Of a stretch of DNA of 64,000 nucleotides, positions 58,940 through 64,000 are shown piece after piece. Source of the stretch: Acephala macrosclerotiorum. Its lineage: Eukaryota; Ascomycota; Leotiomycetes; Helotiales; Mollisiaceae. The position numbers and the translations under genes are program-made. The notes under the pieces are model-generated. The model ran no database searches. It had not been told where the DNA came from and worked only from the letters and a program-made list of their open reading frames with translations. The DNA is taken from the NCBI GenBank assembly GCA_014904845.1, contig MU119278.1, forward strand, positions 68,780 to 132,779, given 5' to 3'. How positions within the stretch are numbered: the stretch's first letter is position 1; every line of letters starts with the position of its first letter.

Positions 58940-59305
58940 ATGGCGACGAGCTCTGCTAATTCAGTGGTCCCTTTCTCAGTCCTAAAGACTGACCCACCTC
59001 GAACACGAATCACTAAAGTCCGCTTTGCAGGATACTTCTTGAAAGAAGATGCTTCAATCGAGAAATGTATCTTGGAAACCGCGGAGTTTGTTGCATCGCA
59101 CGCGAACGCTGTGCTCCTAAATGCCTAGAAGACGCTAGAAATATTCTTCAGTTCTGCTCTCGAAGCCTGTTATTCTAACGATAAAAACAAGATGTCAACT
59201 GCTAAAGGACATGTGTTCGTCACTCACACACCGGCTAAGCCTGGTCCTGGTTCTGTGCATTTCTGGCATAGAGATACCGCGTACCCTTCTAGCTACGAAT
59301 GTTAG
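58940..59305 (+). pseudogene. small hypothetical protein with one in-frame TAG
   Basis: One frame of 122 codons from ATG 58940 to TAG 59303-59305 is broken only by TAG at 59126-59128. The protein reads VPFSVLKTDPPRTRITKVRF, then AGYFLKEDASIEKCILETAE up to VLLNA, the stop, then KTLEIFFSSALEACYSNDK and GHVFVTHTPAKPGPGSVHFW. The bases around the stop fit a CAG-to-TAG change. No family recognised. It is the last coding-like sequence before the AT-rich block, starting about 35 bp after it ends. Confidence 0.45.
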
Positions 59306-59339
59306 ACTTTCGAGTGGTTTTAGTGCTGAGTAAGCACTG

Positions 59340-62300
59340 CAATGGATATAATGTCCCCGCACTTAGTTAGATCTTACCACTTTAATCAATCAATTAAATT
59401 ATTAAGTCTATCGAATATATTACCCAAATTAACAAGTTATAAGCCCAGAAAGTGCTTATTAAAACCGTCGTATTTTTTTACTTTAAAATATTAATTTTAT
59501 TCGCTATAGCGATTTTAATAATTTTAATCGATATTATAATATTTATTTTTACAGTATTTTATTACGTTTACAAATAAAGTAAAATTAAAATCCTTATAAA
59601 AAATAATTATTTTCGATTTAAAAAATTTTATTTAATCGCTTTTACTAGTATTTATACTATTAAATTAATTAATAACGAAAAATTAAAATTGATTTTTTTT
59701 ATATTAATCGATCGAATTATAATTTAAAAAAAAATTTATTAAAATTATTTAAATTATTTTAAATAATATAAATAATAAATTATAAAATAAATTTTTTTTA
59801 TTAATCTTTTTCAAAAATATTAAAATTTTTTAAAACGAATTTAAAAAATATAATAAAATTATTAATTTTATTTAAATATTTATTTAACGAACGAATTTTA
59901 AATAAAAAAATTCGAAATTTTTAAAAAAATTAAAAAATTTATAAATCGTTTCGAATTTTATAAATTTTAATTTGTAACGATTAAAAAACTAATTATTGAT
60001 AATAAAATTTTAAATTTTTTATTTATTAAAAATCGAACGTATATTCGATAAAACGATTATTATATTATAAGTTTATAATAATTTTTTTTTTAAATAATTG
60101 TAAATTATATTCGTAAAAAATAATAATAATATAATCGTAAATAATCTCGTAATAATAAATAAATAAAAAATAAAAAACGAAAAATTAATCGTAATAATCG
60201 TAATAATAATAATAATAAATATTATAAAAAAAAAAATATTATAAAAAATTTAAAAATCGTTAAAACGATAATAATAATAATAAAAAACTCGTTAATTATA
60301 ATAAATTTAATTTAAATTAATATAATTAATATATATATTATAAATATTATAAAATTAAATATAAAATAAAATAAAAAAATAAAAAAATTAATAAAAAATA
60401 AAAATAAATTTTTTTTAAATAAATAAAAATTATAATAATTAAATTTATTATTAAAATAAATATAATAAAATTTTTTATTTTTTTAATTTTATTATATTTA
60501 TAATAATAATATTTATTCGATTATTATTTAAAAATAAAATTAAAAAATATATTAAATATTTATATAAAAATTTTATTTATTATTTTTAATAAATAAAAAT
60601 TTATATTAATAAAAAATAATTTTTATTTTTATTATTTTTATTATTTCGAGTATTAATTAAACGAATTTAAATTTTATTATTTATTTTAAATTTTAATATT
60701 TCGAAATATTTTAATAATATATAATTTAATTTTATATATTTAAAACGTTAATAAATATTAAATTAAATTATTATAATAAATAATATTATTATAAATACGA
60801 TTAAATATTAAAATTAAATTTGAATATTTTTTAAAAAAAATTAAAATTTAAAAAAGTTTAATATATATTAAGTTTTGAAATAATAAAATTAATTTCTATT
60901 CTACAATTTATAGAAAATAAAATAGTAATTATATTAAAAAAAAAACGAGTAATTAATATTACAAATAATAAAAACAAAAAAATAATATTTATAATTTTTA
61001 AAAATTTTAAAAAAAAAAAATTATATTAAATTAATATTAAAATATTAATAATATTATAATATATTCGACGAATATTACTTCGAATATATCGATGAAAACT
61101 CGATTATTAATCGAGTTTTTCGAAGTAATAAATTTAAAATCTTTTTTATAAAAATTTATATATCGACGTTTTAATTATATTAATTATAATATATTTCGAA
61201 AATTAATCGATATTATAAATATAAAAATATCGAAATTTAAATTATATATTAAATATAAAATATATAAAATTTATATAAAAAATAAAATAAAAAAAACTTT
61301 TAAAAAAAAAAAAATAATAAAATTATTAAAAAAAAAAAAATTTATATAATAATATTTTTAATAAATTGTTTAAATTCTATAAAAAGAATTAATATTTTTT
61401 TTTAATTATAAATGATATAATACGATATTTTTAAATTAAACTTTTAAAAAATAAAAATACAAAGAAAATTTAATTTTATATTCGTAAAATTTATAGAATT
61501 ATTAAAAGAAATATAAAAAAAAATATTATTTATTTTAAATATAATAATAAATTGAACGAATTCAAAGAAAATTTTTAAAAATAATTTAAAATACTATTTA
61601 ATTTTTTTAAATATAAATTTTATTTATTATATAAATATTTATTAAATAATATTATTAAACGAGTAATATAAATAATAAATAATATTATTAAATTTATAAT
61701 TTACGAGATTAATTTTTTATTAATTTTTTAAAATTATATTATAAAATATATAATTTAAATTAAAAATAAAATATTAATAAACGTATTTTTATAATTAGTC
61801 TCGTAATTTAAATTAAAAAATTAAAAAATATATATTAAAAAAAAACTCGATTTTTTAATATTATAAAATTTTTTAATTATTTTTAAATATTAAATTAATA
61901 TTAAAAAATTTAAAAATTAATTAAATAAATAAATTTTTAAAACTAAAAAAATATATATTTTTATAAATTATTAAATTATAAAATATTAAAAAAAACTTTT
62001 TTAATTAATATTAAATTTTATAAATATAAATTTTTAAAGTTTTTTATTTTTTAAAAATTTAAATATATTATAATAAATTTATTTATTATTAATATAAATA
62101 CAATATTAATTTAGTAGTCACGTGCGGTACTAGGCCAGATCGGGACTAGCGCCGTTTGCGCTAGAGTTGAGATTATATTTTTTTAATTTTTACGCGTTTA
62201 TTAAATTTACAATTTATAATTAATTAATAAATTATTTAATTTATTTATTTATTTCGTTTTTAATTTATTATTAATAATAAATATTTTTAATAATTATTCA

Positions 62301-64000
62301 ATTAATTATAAAATAATTAAGTTTTTATTTAAAAGAAATTAATTTATAAAAAAAAAAAATTTTTTAAATAGTTTATTTTTTATAAAAAAAATATTTAAAA
62401 TAATTAATATATTTTTAAAAAAACGAGAATTTATAAAAATTCTTTTATAAAAACGCGTCGAAAATATTAAAACTATTAAAAATTTAAAAAAAATAATACG
62501 AGAACGATTTCAAGTTTATATTTATTTTTTAAATTTACGTTTACTACGCAAAATAATAACGTTTACGAAAAACGAATAAAAAAATATAAAAATAATTTCA
62601 AATTTATATTAATTTACTCGAATTTACATTAAAAACGAATTTTTAAAAAAAGTTTTATATTTTTACTTATTATTTAATTAAAAACGTATAAATATTAATA
62701 ATAATATTTATTTGAACTCGAATTAAAATTTTTAATCTTTTTATTATTTATTATATAATTATTTTTTAAAATAATAAATTTATTTAAAATTAAATTTTTT
62801 TATAAAAAAAAAAAATAAAAAAAAATTTCAATTTTACGAATAAAAAATTTTTGAACGAAAAAATATTAAATAAATATATTTTTTATTACTTTAAAATATA
62901 TAAAAAAAAAAATTATTTTAATTATAATTTATAAAAATACTTTTAAAAAAACTTCGAAAATTGTTTATAAAATTTTTTACGTTTAATATATAAAAATTTT
63001 ATACGCTGTTTATAAGACTTTTTACGTATTTATAAAATTTAAATATCGAAAAATAAAAAATTTATTATTAATAATTTAAAAAAAAATTTTTAATAAAAAA
63101 TTTTTTATAAATAAATATAAATAAAAATCATCGATTAATTAAAAAATAAATTTTTTTTTTCTCGATAAAATCGATTAATTTAATTAATAAATTAAAGTAT
63201 TTTAATATTAGTATTTAATAATCAAAATATAATTATTTTTACGATTTTAATTATTAATACGAATTTTTTTATTACGAATACAATTATTTTTACGATTACT
63301 TTTTATATTTCTCTTATTATAATTTTTTTTATAAATACGAATTTATTTAATACAATATAAAATATTTAATTTATTTATTAATAAATTTCTAAAAAAAAAT
63401 TTCGATTTTATTATATTAATAATAATAATAAAAACTTATTTTAAAATTAAAAAAAATTACTAATTATATATATTTTTATAAAAAAAAACAATTCTAATAA
63501 AAATAATTACGATTAATTTAATAAAAATTAAATTAAAATATTTATAAATATTTTTCGATTAATTTTAAAAAATTTAATTAAATTTATTATTGAAATATTA
63601 AATAAAATATAATTTGCGAAATTAAATTATTAGCGTTTATTGAAATATTAAAAAATGCAATTTTATTTTTTATAAATTCATTAATATTTTTAAAAGTATT
63701 TATATTAAATTACGATCAATAGTAAATACTGCGACGCGATCACGTGAAATATAGTAATATAATTTAAATTTTATTTTTTCAAATCAAAAAAAAAACGAAC
63801 TCGATTAAAATTAAATCGATCGTATTTATAAAAAACGAAATAAAAAACGCGATCGAAAATAAAATTAAAAATATTAAAATCGAAAAAACTTTCGAAATAA
63901 ATATTATAAAAATTATAAATTTTAAAAAAAATTATATTAGAAAAAATATTATATTTATAGTAAATCGAAATATTAATTTATAAAATATATAATAAAAAAG
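59340..64000. repeat. RIP-like AT-rich isochore
   Basis: From about 59340-59460 to the window end the sequence is almost only A and T, with no meaningful open frame. The remaining C and G occur almost exclusively as CpG (for example AATCGA, TAACGA), sometimes as CTCG. This is what repeat-induced point mutation with a strong bias against non-CpG cytosines would leave of old transposons. I recognise no source element. A short GC-normal island at 62111-62172 and a smaller one near 63716-63752 interrupt it. Confidence 0.85.
62111..62172. other. non-mutated GC island inside the AT block
   Basis: About 60 bp with ordinary base composition, including TCACGTGCGGTACTAGGCC and a perfect 7-bp stem CTAGCGC-CGTTT-GCGCTAG at 62146-62164. 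It is surrounded on both sides by kilobases of nearly pure A/T. Confidence 0.8.

Noticed and set aside
1..64000. tRNA, rRNA, CRISPR arrays or telomeric repeats
   Set aside because: Looked for tRNA B-box-like sequence, regular spacers and TTAGGG repeats by eye; none seen.

Overview
The window looks like nuclear DNA of a filamentous ascomycete (Pezizomycotina). The evidence is short GT-AG introns of about 45-110 nt with CTAAC/CTAAT-like branch sites, a HET-domain gene, fungal TIP41/ATP23/Aurora/STE23 orthologues, many genes broken by C-to-T or G-to-A stops, and a 4.6 kb AT-only block that looks mutated by a RIP-like process. A Leotiomycete is my best guess, but I could not test it.

Layout. 0-13 kb is gene-poor: a class 3 lipase at the left edge, a cluster of very small intron-rich membrane-protein genes (copies A-E), a short inverted-repeat element and a dead carboxylesterase. 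14-24 kb holds a cytochrome c peroxidase-type heme peroxidase, a DUF6594-like membrane protein, a decayed HET gene and a large Ser/Thr kinase. 24-37 kb is again accessory: gene fragments, a sixth copy (F) of the small membrane family, diverged direct repeats, a flavin monooxygenase with an N-terminal frameshift, and a CorA-like pseudogene. 37.7-52.5 kb carries most of the housekeeping genes: STE23/insulin-degrading enzyme, TIP41, Aurora kinase, ATP23, PRO1 and a disordered nuclear-type protein with a triplicated motif. 52.5-59.3 kb has small hypothetical genes, a Myb-like protein and two further genes with in-frame stops. 59.3-64 kb is an AT-rich isochore in which nearly every remaining C or G sits in a CpG.

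Main observation. Six genes (2.5, 4.8, 6.4, 7.9, 12.2 and 28.5 kb) share one unusual design. A tiny first exon carries the start codon (ATG plus one base in three copies). A symmetrical phase 1-1 second exon, exactly 99 nt in five of six copies, encodes one membrane span followed by basic residues. A third exon encodes a variable tail, which in copies A-C ends in a shared His-Gln-Val-Ile-Gly-Asp motif. I do not recognise the family. The core genes are intact, while most accessory genes are broken, which fits a two-speed genome.
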